NCBI GenBank assembly: GCA_024742755.1
Contig: JANSXW010000012.1
Coordinates: forward strand, 1-64,000
DNA length: 64,000 bases
Reading direction: 5' to 3'
Source: a bacterium
GTDB taxonomy: Bacteria; Bacteroidota; Bacteroidia; Chitinophagales; Saprospiraceae
The position numbers and the translations under genes are program-made. The notes under the pieces are model-generated. The model was not told the DNA's origin, made no database searches, and saw only the letters and a list, made by a program, of their open reading frames with translations. Of this stretch, positions 17,119 to 24,688 are shown piece after piece; positions within the stretch are counted from its first letter, which is position 1, and the number at the start of each line of letters is the position of its first letter.

Positions 17119-18467
17119 ACGGCCAAAAAGCTTTTGAGGTTCTTAAAAAAGGCGAGCCCTTCGGTCCAGATGTGCCTGGATTGTACCTGCAGCTCCCTCT
17201 TCAACTCCCGCATGCCGATGGCAATACCAATGATGGTGAACACGATGGTCCCGACCGCTACCACCTCCAGGGACTGGAAGACAAAAACGCCAATGAGGTC
17301 AATCATGACGTTGGCGACCGTCATGACCACCACCTTGTGCAGGTTTACTCTGGGGCGGTTGATGCTATCCAGGGCAACGCCAGAGAAGCGGTCAATGGGC
17401 AACAGTAGTGTATAAAGCGTAAAAATCCGGAAAATCAAAGTGACCTGTGGGAGGCTGTCCGCGTAATTGCTGCCGCCCAGGAAGAGCACCAATGGCTCAG
17501 CCAGCAAAAAGCAGAGGATCGCTACCGGTATAAAGAGCAAGGTTACTGCACCGGTATAGCCGTAGAAGGTTTTGCGCACCCCTTCCATATCCTCCTCGTG
17601 ATACCGTTTGGCCATTCGCGGGTAAGCGGTCATGGTGAAGCTGCGCAGGGGGATGCCAAGCAGGTCGGTCAGTTTGAGCGGAATGGCGTAGAGGGCTACC
17701 GCGGTAGAACCCATTATCGGGCTCAAGCCAATGATAAAGGTGTCTGCACTTTTGAGGAGGCTGGAGCCTACGAGTGTCCCCATAGAGTATTTGCCAAAGT
17801 CGATGAGTTCTTTTTGGATCGGTCGCGTGGCTTTGCCCAGGTAAGCCATCCCATCCCATTTGGCGAAAGCCGTCCACAGGCTGGCCAGCAGGTTGCATGC
17901 GAGATGGGCATAGAGGATTTCCATCAAACCCCACTTGAAATACAAACCATTGGCAGCCAGGAAAATGACAAAACTGCCCGTTGCCGCCAGGCGTACGTAC
18001 ATCATGCGGCGGAACTGCTGCTCGGCCTGGAAAAGGGACGTGGCGTTGTTCCAGTTCATGTTGAGCAGCGCCAGTATAGGGTACCACTGCAAAAACAGCA
18101 GGTAGCCCTGACTGATGTTCGTGCCCGACCAATACGCCCAAAGGGCGAGCGGCCAGCAAACGACCGCTACGGCACCCAGCAGCCAGAGGTTAATCCGGAA
18201 GCTCGTGCCCATGATTGCCCATTGCTGCTCTGCCGACGCTCCAGACAACAGCCGAACAGCTGAAGTCTTGGTCAGCCCAAACCGCAGCAGGTCGATAAAG
18301 GAAGCCAGGGCTACATAAAGCACCCAGTCTCCAAACGCAGCTTTGTCCAACTGACGGGCCAGCAGCATAAAGCTCGCCAGGCCAGCTGCCGCTACGGAGA
18401 CATTGCTGAGCAGAGAAGACATATTCTTCTCAAAAAGCACTTTTTTTATGATGGAAACGAGCCTCAT
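17115..18467 (-). CDS. Wzx-type oligosaccharide flippase
   Basis: 450 aa, about 12-14 membrane spans, MOP/polysaccharide-biosynthesis superfamily. The N-terminus (NVSVAAAGLASFMLLARQLD) and the repeated 100-aa membrane pattern are typical of Wzx/RfbX. It moves undecaprenyl-pyrophosphate-linked repeat units across the inner membrane. It overlaps the Wzz-like gene and the polymerase gene by 4 nt each. Confidence 0.9.
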   Translation of the reverse strand: MRLVSIIKKVLFEKNMSSLLSNVSVAAAGLASFMLLARQLDKAAFGDWVLYVALASFIDLLRFGLTKTSAVRLLSGASAEQQWAIMGTSFRINLWLLGAVAVVCWPLALWAYWSGTNISQGYLLFLQWYPILALLNMNWNNATSLFQAEQQFRRMMYVRLAATGSFVIFLAANGLYFKWGLMEILYAHLACNLLASLWTAFAKWDGMAYLGKATRPIQKELIDFGKYSMGTLVGSSLLKSADTFIIGLSPIMGSTAVALYAIPLKLTDLLGIPLRSFTMTAYPRMAKRYHEEDMEGVRKTFYGYTGAVTLLFIPVAILCFLLAEPLVLFLGGSNYADSLPQVTLIFRIFTLYTLLLPIDRFSGVALDSINRPRVNLHKVVVMTVANVMIDLIGVFVFQSLEVVAVGTIVFTIIGIAIGMRELKRELQVQSRHIWTEGLAFFKNLKSFLAV

Positions 18468-20695
18468 AATTTTCGTTTTGAGAAGAACCTAAGCCGAAGT
18501 ACATTTTTAATAAACCGCCGTACCCAGGTCCGCCGGCGAGGCAGGTCGCCCAGAACAGACTCCATTTCCAGGAGTTCCACACCATTGAGAATGACACTGG
18601 GCTCCGGCTGCGGCGCAATTTCCCGGAATACCTTCATGGCATTCCTGTCGGCTTCGCTCCAGGGGCGGTTGGCGCGGACCACCAGATAGATATGGTCTGC
18701 CTCATGAAAGAGCTTCACCGGGAAGGCCTTTGAGATGATCGGCGGGGCTTCCACAAAAATGAAGTCATAGGTGCTCAGCTGTTCGGGGCTGAGGCCCGGA
18801 TTGAGCTCGGAAAGCCGTTCTTTAGCGTACAGCTTACTGTCAGAAGGGAACACCCGATGGTCGTAGGCGCCTTCCTCCATGGGGCCGTCTTCGTTTTCAG
18901 GGGTGAGGAAGAGGGTGCGGTAGCCCATGCCGGCCAGTTTGTTGAGCAAGCGGTGCCCAATGAATGTCTTGCCGTCATTTTTCTGGGTGGAGATGAAAAA
19001 GTTGACGGAAGGGGCTTCGGGATTGGCCTCCTTTTCCCGGTCAGCGAAAGCCACATTGAGCAGGATCGCATCTGTAGCCCGGTCTTTCAGGTAGTCCACA
19101 TCAATGCGGCGGCTGCGGCGCACCAGTTTGGGGTATATAGCGGTGACCGGCAGCCCGATTTTCTTTTCTGCCCGGCGGGCATCCTTGATATTGGTATCCA
19201 GAAACTCCAAAAGCAGGATCGTGAAAGCCGTAAGCGCAAAGCCCATGACTCCCGCGGCCGCGATCAGGATTTTACGTTTACTGGCTTTGGGGATGAGCGG
19301 ATAGTAGGGCGGCTCTGCAATGGTATAGTTGGACTTCATCTCGATGCTCTGCTGCTTGAGCTTGGCCAGCCCCAGGCTGTGCAGGATGCTGAGGTATTCG
19401 CGTTCGGCTACGTCGATTTTGCGCTCCAGCCGCTTCATTTCGGCCCCGAGCGGGGAAAAGGTGGCGTAGAGTTCTTCAAATTCCTCCCGTTTTTCTTCAA
19501 ACACCTTGATCTGGGCTTCCTTGCGCTCGACCTCCATGACGGTGTTGAGCCAGTTGTCGAGGATAGAAGTTGAAGGCAGCCCGTTTTTGTCAATATCGGC
19601 ACGGTAGAGGGTGTCGATGACCGCGCCCAGCTTCCGTTCCAGGGAATCGGCTCTCAATTGAAGCTGATAAATCCTTTGGGCATTGGCTTCCCGTTTCAGG
19701 GAGTCTTCAGGCGGCGTGATTTCCAGCATGGCAATCTGGAAGTTTGTTTCGGCAATTTCGTCCCGGGTTGCCAGGACCGCCTGACTGGTCAACCGTTGCT
19801 TTTGGCGCAGCTCCATACGGCCTTCCAGGTTTTTGAGAATGGCCTTGGCGCCGTGGTAGTTGGTCAGGACGTTTTGGTACTCCAGTTCCGTATGTTCCCG
19901 CTGGGAAGCGATGTGCTTCGTCTGTTCGTAATAGTTGATGATGTTGTGGGTCTTGTTGAACGCCTGCATATTGCCTTCAGCTATGCGCAGTTCCTCCGCT
20001 GCGTGCTGGAGCTGGGCCTGAAAGTACTTGACGACCTCATCAGAGTTATTGACTTTGATCTCTGTATTGAAGACAGTAAAGACCTCCACCAGGATGCGCA
20101 GGGTATTCTGGCAAATGCCGGGGTCTTCGGTTTCGTACCCCAGTTCAATAAAATCGCTGTTGGAGAGCCGCTTGACCCATATTTTAGCACCGATTTTTTC
20201 ATAGCTGTAATCGGGGTGCCGGAGGTTGATCAGTTCGTGCAGGAAGTTTTCCGTACCTTGGTTCATGTAATCCCGGAACCGTTGCAGATTTCCGGCATAG
20301 TCACCGGGCTTAGCCAGTGCTTTTACATCCTCCGGCACAATCCTCAGCAGCGCATAGTATTTCTCCCGCCCGATAATCATGGGGTCAGGCTCCGTGAGGG
20401 TCATATGCTGCGCGAATAGCCGGAGCCCTACCTCGGACAGGGTGCGTTTGGACTCCACAATATTGATGAGGTTGTCGAAAGCGGTATTGGCAGCCCGGTA
20501 ATCGAAGCGCTGATTATCCAGTTCGATCGAAGCGCCAGAGGCAATACCTGTGTAAATTTTGACCGTGGAATAATAGGATTTAGCCTCATCCTGAGTTAAG
20601 TAAAAGACGAGGCCCGCCAGCAGCACCGGTACAATGATCAGCAGGTGCAGGTGCCTTAAAAAAAGCCGTACGAAATATAGCAGGTTAAATTTCAA
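18464..20695 (-). CDS. Wzz/GumC-like chain-length protein with degenerate BY-kinase domain
   Basis: 743 aa. First span about 14-32, a long periplasmic coiled-coil region (about 200-450), second span about 475-500, then a cytoplasmic P-loop-like domain (about 535-715). The domain keeps only part of the BY-kinase motifs: STQKNDGKTF at about 567-576 in place of the PGEGKS-type Walker A, no DxD Walker A' (TLFLTPENE instead), and FIFVEAPP with Glu for the Walker B Asp. The C-terminus is basic (RRFIKNVLRLRFFSKRKL) and lacks a tyrosine cluster. It should set polymer chain length and couple to export, but kinase activity is doubtful. The adjacent TolC-like gene lies 4 nt upstream. Confidence 0.9.
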   Translation of the reverse strand: MKFNLLYFVRLFLRHLHLLIIVPVLLAGLVFYLTQDEAKSYYSTVKIYTGIASGASIELDNQRFDYRAANTAFDNLINIVESKRTLSEVGLRLFAQHMTLTEPDPMIIGREKYYALLRIVPEDVKALAKPGDYAGNLQRFRDYMNQGTENFLHELINLRHPDYSYEKIGAKIWVKRLSNSDFIELGYETEDPGICQNTLRILVEVFTVFNTEIKVNNSDEVVKYFQAQLQHAAEELRIAEGNMQAFNKTHNIINYYEQTKHIASQREHTELEYQNVLTNYHGAKAILKNLEGRMELRQKQRLTSQAVLATRDEIAETNFQIAMLEITPPEDSLKREANAQRIYQLQLRADSLERKLGAVIDTLYRADIDKNGLPSTSILDNWLNTVMEVERKEAQIKVFEEKREEFEELYATFSPLGAEMKRLERKIDVAEREYLSILHSLGLAKLKQQSIEMKSNYTIAEPPYYPLIPKASKRKILIAAAGVMGFALTAFTILLLEFLDTNIKDARRAEKKIGLPVTAIYPKLVRRSRRIDVDYLKDRATDAILLNVAFADREKEANPEAPSVNFFISTQKNDGKTFIGHRLLNKLAGMGYRTLFLTPENEDGPMEEGAYDHRVFPSDSKLYAKERLSELNPGLSPEQLSTYDFIFVEAPPIISKAFPVKLFHEADHIYLVVRANRPWSEADRNAMKVFREIAPQPEPSVILNGVELLEMESVLGDLPRRRTWVRRFIKNVLRLRFFSKRKL

Positions 20696-20699
20696 GGCT

Positions 20700-21440
20700 T
20701 TACAGGTTTAATTTTACGCCTGTGGTTTCTTCCAGCAGTAAATAAGTGGTTACAAATTCAATTTTTCGGGTTTCCAGTGCTTCCAGCGCATTGATCAGCA
20801 TATCCTGTACGCGGGTATAGTCTCCCACGGTGATCAGCCCATCGGTAAACTCCCGCTCGGTGCGTTTCGCTTGTAAGCTGATGGTTTGCAGCCGGTTGTT
20901 GGAGATCAGCATGAGCCGGTGGGCCTGTACGACGGCCTGGTACTGCGCGATAACAAGTTTGCGCAGCTCGATAGTCTGAAACTGCCGCCGGTAGCGGACC
21001 TGCTCCTGTTCTATCTTGGTGGCCTGAATCGCGTTGCTCCGGTTGATGGGGGTGAACAGGGGCATTTTGAAAAAAGCGCCAACGGTGTACCGGTTTTGAG
21101 AGGAGGTGGTCGTGGCCACCCCTACCGGTGCATCCGGGTTGACGGTGAGGGCATCGAACTGCCCGTAGCTCCAGCCCAGGTTGACCCCAAGGTGCCGCAT
21201 CCAGTCGCGCCGCTGCGACTGCTCTTCCAGTTTGGCCAGGACCAGGTTGGCATCCTGCTCCTTAAGCAGGGGGGAATACTGCTCTGCGGCCTGCAGTAGC
21301 GTGTCAAGGGGAGGGAGCCGCTCAGTGATGTCGTTACTGGCCAGGCTTCGCTCAATAAAGGCTTGCTGACTTTGGGCAAGCAAGGCCGCCGGCCATGTTA
21401 AACAGGCAATAAAAAAGAGTATTGCAGGGAGTCGGATCAT
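20700..21440 (-). CDS. Half-length TolC-like protein of the EPS operon
   Basis: 246 aa from MIRLPAILF; I chose this start because it gives a clean signal peptide (to LLAQSQQ) and an ATGA overlap with the sugar transferase stop, while the ORF-track start at 21500 lies inside that gene. The body is helical, with TolC/OEP-type repeats such as VIAQYQAVVQAHRL and TVGDYTRVQDMLINALEALE. Ordinary TolC proteins are about 430-480 aa with two repeats; only one is visible here. It may form an outer-membrane or periplasmic channel component for EPS export, as no Wza/SLBB gene is in the operon. Confidence 0.78.
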   Translation of the reverse strand: MIRLPAILFFIACLTWPAALLAQSQQAFIERSLASNDITERLPPLDTLLQAAEQYSPLLKEQDANLVLAKLEEQSQRRDWMRHLGVNLGWSYGQFDALTVNPDAPVGVATTTSSQNRYTVGAFFKMPLFTPINRSNAIQATKIEQEQVRYRRQFQTIELRKLVIAQYQAVVQAHRLMLISNNRLQTISLQAKRTEREFTDGLITVGDYTRVQDMLINALEALETRKIEFVTTYLLLEETTGVKLNL

Positions 21441-22624
21441 ACATTTTCTTTTTGAAACACAGCAGGTACCGTACGGAGGATAATCCACATGTCCTTCCAA
21501 AACGCATACTTGCTGTTGGCAATTTCCACGTATTTGTTGTCCAGTTCCTTTCGTTCTTCCGGGGACATTTTTGAAGTACGGCCCCTGGCTTCCACCTGCC
21601 AGAGCCCCGTAATGCCTGCCGGGCCGTTAAAGCGTTTGATCCAGTCGTCTGTGGTCAGGAGCTCGGCTTCGTAAAGGGGCAGGGGGCGGTTGCCAACGAT
21701 GGACATATCGCCTTTCAGTACATTGATCAGTTGCGGGAGCTCGTCAATGCTCAGCTTGCGGATGATGTGCCCCACTTTGGTAATCCTGGGGTCATTATCA
21801 AACTTAACAAAGGCGCGGGCCTGCTCCTGTTTTTTACTCCGCAGATGGGCTTGCTCATCCACGCTTATATCATCTCCGTAAAGGGTAGCGCCTCCTGTGG
21901 CTGCAAGCTGTTGCTCCTGTGGCTCAGCGATCACTCCTTCCTCCTCCTCCTCTTCGCTGTTGTATTGGTTGAGGTGCTGGAATTCCTTCAGGCGTTTGTC
22001 TGCATCGGGGTACATGGACCGCAGCTTCAGGAAGTTGAAAATTTTGTAGCCGGTGCCTACCCGCTTGGAGATGTAATACACCTTCCCTTTGGACTCCAGC
22101 CGGATGGCCAGGATGGTAATCAAAAGCAGGGGAGAAAGGACGATCAGCGCAGTCAGGGCTACAAAAATATCGAAGGACCGTTTGAGGAAGCCAATTTTGT
22201 ACTCTTCCAGTTGGGAACTGGCGGCCGGCTGCCCTGAAGTTGCTGAGCCCATGACCTGCTTAAGTTGGGCAAGCCGCCGTAGCCGGCCGAGCAACTGTTC
22301 GGGGTTAACGGGTTTGGGATAGAAGTCATCAACTTTAGCATCCATGGCTTCTTTGATGAGCTCCCCGGACCGCTCCGGGGCAACCACAATGTAAGGGGTT
22401 TTGCGTTGCGGGTCGAAGTTCTGGACAAAGTACTTGTAATACCCCGGCCCGGTACGCCCGGGCAGTTGGTACTCGGCTATAATGCCGTCAAGGGGCGGGC
22501 GGCTTTGCAGCCATGCACTGGCCCGGAGCGGGTTGGGTTCCTGATGAATTTCAAGCCCGGCTTCCTGCCGGAGCATCGACTCAGTAAGTTGAAGGTCATC
22601 GCCTATGTAAAGGAGGTGCATCAT
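21437..22624 (-). CDS. Undecaprenyl-phosphate sugar phosphotransferase fused to receiver-like domain
   Basis: 395 aa. Residues 1-120 form a CheY-like fold: GDD at 8-10, IIAEYQLPG with E51 in the phospho-acceptor place, A82 for the usual Thr/Ser, and the conserved Lys in YPKP (K104). From 148 comes a sugar transferase of the WbaP/WcaJ C-terminal family: one hydrophobic segment (152-172), KRVGTGYKIFNFLKLRSM, SIDELPQLINVLKGDMS and VGNRPLP. An acidic, low-complexity insert (about 222-262, with EEEEEE) splits the catalytic domain. It starts EPS synthesis by moving sugar-1-phosphate from a UDP-sugar to undecaprenyl phosphate. The receiver-like domain probably gives regulation by protein contact, perhaps locked in the active-like state. 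Confidence 0.92.
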   Translation of the reverse strand: MMHLLYIGDDLQLTESMLRQEAGLEIHQEPNPLRASAWLQSRPPLDGIIAEYQLPGRTGPGYYKYFVQNFDPQRKTPYIVVAPERSGELIKEAMDAKVDDFYPKPVNPEQLLGRLRRLAQLKQVMGSATSGQPAASSQLEEYKIGFLKRSFDIFVALTALIVLSPLLLITILAIRLESKGKVYYISKRVGTGYKIFNFLKLRSMYPDADKRLKEFQHLNQYNSEEEEEEGVIAEPQEQQLAATGGATLYGDDISVDEQAHLRSKKQEQARAFVKFDNDPRITKVGHIIRKLSIDELPQLINVLKGDMSIVGNRPLPLYEAELLTTDDWIKRFNGPAGITGLWQVEARGRTSKMSPEERKELDNKYVEIANSKYAFWKDMWIILRTVPAVFQKENV

Positions 22625-22671
22625 TTTTCATTTGGGTTACTAAAGTGTCAGGTATCATCCGGGCTTTGTTG

Positions 22672-23034
22672 CTATTTGAGTGCCTTCTCGATTCGGATCA
22701 GCAACTCTTCCGGGTTGAAGGGCTTCATCATATAATCATCTGCGCCCAGTTTGAGGCACTTGATGCGGTCTTCCGAGCTGTCCAGGCTGCTGAGGATGAT
22801 AATAGGAATATCGGAGAAAAAGCCGCTTTCCCGTACGGCTTTGATCAGCTCAAAGCCTGACATTTGGGGCATTTCAAGGTCGGAGATGATAAGGTCAGGC
22901 AGGTTGCCATCCTGCAGGTAGGCCATGGCTTCCACGCCATTGGACCTGGACTCCACGTCATAGCTTTGCTTAAGTAATTGTACGATGAGGTCGCTGATTG
23001 ATGATTTATCATCCACCACAAGGATTTTTTTCAT
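22672..23034 (-). CDS. Single-domain CheY-like response regulator
   Basis: 120 aa receiver with all key residues: acidic pair D8-D9, phospho-acceptor D52 in IISDLEMP, S82/S83 in IIILSSLD and K104 in MMKPFNP. No output domain follows. It is first in the EPS operon, 47 nt before the sugar transferase whose own receiver-like domain has Glu at the matching site. No histidine kinase is in the window. It may gate EPS synthesis post-translationally by protein contact. Confidence 0.93.
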   Translation of the reverse strand: MKKILVVDDKSSISDLIVQLLKQSYDVESRSNGVEAMAYLQDGNLPDLIISDLEMPQMSGFELIKAVRESGFFSDIPIIILSSLDSSEDRIKCLKLGADDYMMKPFNPEELLIRIEKALK

Positions 23035-23204
23035 GGTATTCCGAAAGTTGGTAGTTGGTTAAATGAATAAAAGGTTCTCTTTTATGCCTTGTCCTTGCAA
23101 GGAAAGGCTCAACAAACGGTCTGGGAGAAAAAAATTAGTGGATTGTTTATCGTAATAAGCCTGTGAAAACTGAAAATAACATCTCGCACCAGATAAAACG
23201 GGCT

Positions 23205-23314
23205 GCTACAGGGCGTTGCCGGAAGCGCGAGTGACCGCACCGAAAGGCAGGTGCCTGGGCTGTAGCGAATTAGGTGGAGGCTAATGGATTGTAAGTTTAT
23301 TTAGGCTTACCTCC
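23205..23314 (-). ncRNA. Candidate structured leader RNA upstream of EPS operon
   Basis: GCTACAG (23205-23211) pairs perfectly with CTGTAGC (23260-23266), enclosing two hairpins: GCGTT/AAgCGC around loop GCCGG, and GCACC/GGTGC (23237-23254) around GAAAGGCA. A second hairpin follows (GGAGG 23276-23280 with CCTCC 23310-23314, enclosing GTAAG/CTTAC). The GC-rich core stands out from AT-rich surroundings. I place it on the minus strand because the EPS operon starts 170 nt away, but strand and function are inferred. No known riboswitch consensus was recognised. Confidence 0.4.
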
Positions 23315-23413
23315 GGGCAAGTGTTGTTTTTGTGTTTTGAATGCTCTGAAAAAACGAGAATTCCAAGATTTAAAGATAGCGATAAATCCTAATAAACCCC
23401 TTTTCAGGTGTCA

Positions 23414-23421
23414 CAAATTTA
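23414..23421 (-). promoter_or_regulatory. Possible -7 element for the EPS operon
   Basis: The reverse strand reads TAAATTTG, matching TAnnTTTG. No good -33 TTTG is found at the normal spacing, so support is weak. Transcription from here would include the structured leader and about 370 nt before the response regulator. Confidence 0.3.
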
Positions 23422-23784
23422 GGAAAATTCAAAAAAAAGGCAGGTAAAGTCTGATTAAGCGGATCAAAGTATCACAAAATAAAGTATATTTACTGATATT
23501 AATGTGTTCTGTGCTCAGCAATCAGTGCAATTCTCACTGCCTGTGCCGGTCAGGTAAAAGTCAGATGGATTCATTCTGCTTTTGCCCTTGCAGGAACAAT
23601 TCCCGGGCGGCTTTTCCCAAACCGGCCCCGCTTTGTAACAGACCAACCTGCCGGCTCTTCCCAAAAACTTATTGGCAAACGGACCCAAACCCGATACCCG
23701 AATTGGTGTATACGCAACACGAAGTGGTCACCGACGATAAATGTCGGGTTGACGATCCAGACATTCATCGTCTGGGATCTTGGA

Positions 23785-23945
23785 TTTGCGACATCGGCCC
23801 ATGACGAAGCATAGCTTGTCAGGGCAGGCGCAAGCCACTTACCAGCGTAAATGCTGACCTGTCTGCCGAAGTATCGATACGAAGGCAGGCATTAAGTGGG
23901 TTTGCTGCTCCGATCTTTATCGGAGACCACTTAATCGTCAGTATA
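23785..23945 (+). repeat. 161-bp dispersed repeat, copy A
   Basis: Matches the reverse complement of 50020-50180 at 158 of 161 positions without gaps; identity stops abruptly at both ends. It contains nested inverted repeats: ATTAAGTGG...CCACTTAAT enclosing CTCCGATctttATCGGAG, a CTGCC/GGCAG stem around the palindrome GTATCGATAC, and GACgAAGC/GCTTGTC. There is no ORF and there are no terminal inverted repeats, so it is more like a structured REP-type or non-coding RNA element than a simple transposon end. Confidence 0.9.
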
Positions 23946-24130
23946 ATTTGGGGCAAAATGAATAAATCTCACTTCGGTAAGAAGCGAAACCTGCCTCAAA
24001 CAGGTCTGAAGTGAAGGAGAAAGTGTAGCGAAGCAAGCCTGGCCGGGGAAGCGTGCGCCAGAGTGTTTGAAAGGCAACCGCCTCACTAAGCTCCTGAAGA
24101 AACGGTTTTTGGTGAACAATTTCACCTTCG

Positions 24131-24168
24131 CCGGGCAGCCCAATAGAGCTTGGGTTTGCCCGGTTTTT
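24131..24168 (+). terminator. Orphan intrinsic terminator
   Basis: CCGGGCA/TGCCCGG and CCCAA/TTGGG arms around a TAGAGC loop, followed by TTTTT on the plus strand. No plus-strand gene precedes it within 1 kb, so it could end an unannotated small RNA. Confidence 0.65.
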
Positions 24169-24688
24169 ATCTAAGTTTTTGATATTCAATAAAAAACAAT
24201 GTGAATAGATCTTCGATGAATGCACAACAGACTGCACATTTAGGCTGTCAAAAGTGGCAGGGTTTTAAATATTTGCCTATTTTTGTGACAACTAAACCGG
24301 TAAGTCCTGTGCCGGTTCCGTAACCTACAATCGGATAGAATACCCCCCTGCACAAAGCAGGATATTCTCATTCAAACAAAACTTTAGCTGTGAGCTCCGG
24401 TTCACACCTAACCCCCTTTACAAATCTCAATTAAGTTTCCAGTGGGTGGTTATCGCAGTGCGATGAGCAATTATTTTTTTATGTACTCCTTTGCTCAAAT
24501 TTGCGTCTCAAAAAAAATTGGCGCAGATTTTGATGTAAAGACTTGTACAAGCACTGTGACTATGCACATGGATGTAGCCAAATGCACCTTCACGGCGCTG
24601 AGTAACTGCTTTCGCGACATCTAAGCCCGGACAAGGTGGTTGAATGCTTCAGCCAGCTTCATTATCAGAGTATTCAAATTTTAATCAC

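Larger units (their letters stand above)
23035..24688. other. 1.65-kb non-coding, structure-rich region
   Basis: No convincing gene. Contents from left to right: a possible EPS-operon leader with a compact three-way-junction-like fold (23205-23266) and a further hairpin (23276-23314); a minus-strand promoter-like TAAATTTG; paired hairpins CCGACgataaatGTCGG (about 23732-23748) and GATCCAGACattcatcGTCTGGGATC (about 23754-23779); a 161-bp repeat copy (23785-23945); and a plus-strand terminator (24131-24168). Short ORFs at 23502, 23571, 23931, 23938 and 24442 show no signal peptide, motif or clear family. Confidence 0.7.

Noticed and set aside
23205-23314. Cobalamin, SAM, TPP, FMN or c-di-GMP riboswitch
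   Set aside because: None of the conserved boxes that I know for these classes is present on either strand.
23502-24237. Several 65-100 aa ORFs in the 23-24.2 kb region
   Set aside because: Overlap hairpins and the 161-bp repeat, lack motifs or signal peptides, and lie on both strands without consistent codon use.
24442-24624. 60-aa ORF before the giant adhesin
   Set aside because: Low-quality composition (Cys/Met/Phe-rich), no family likeness, and it overlaps the adhesin leader.
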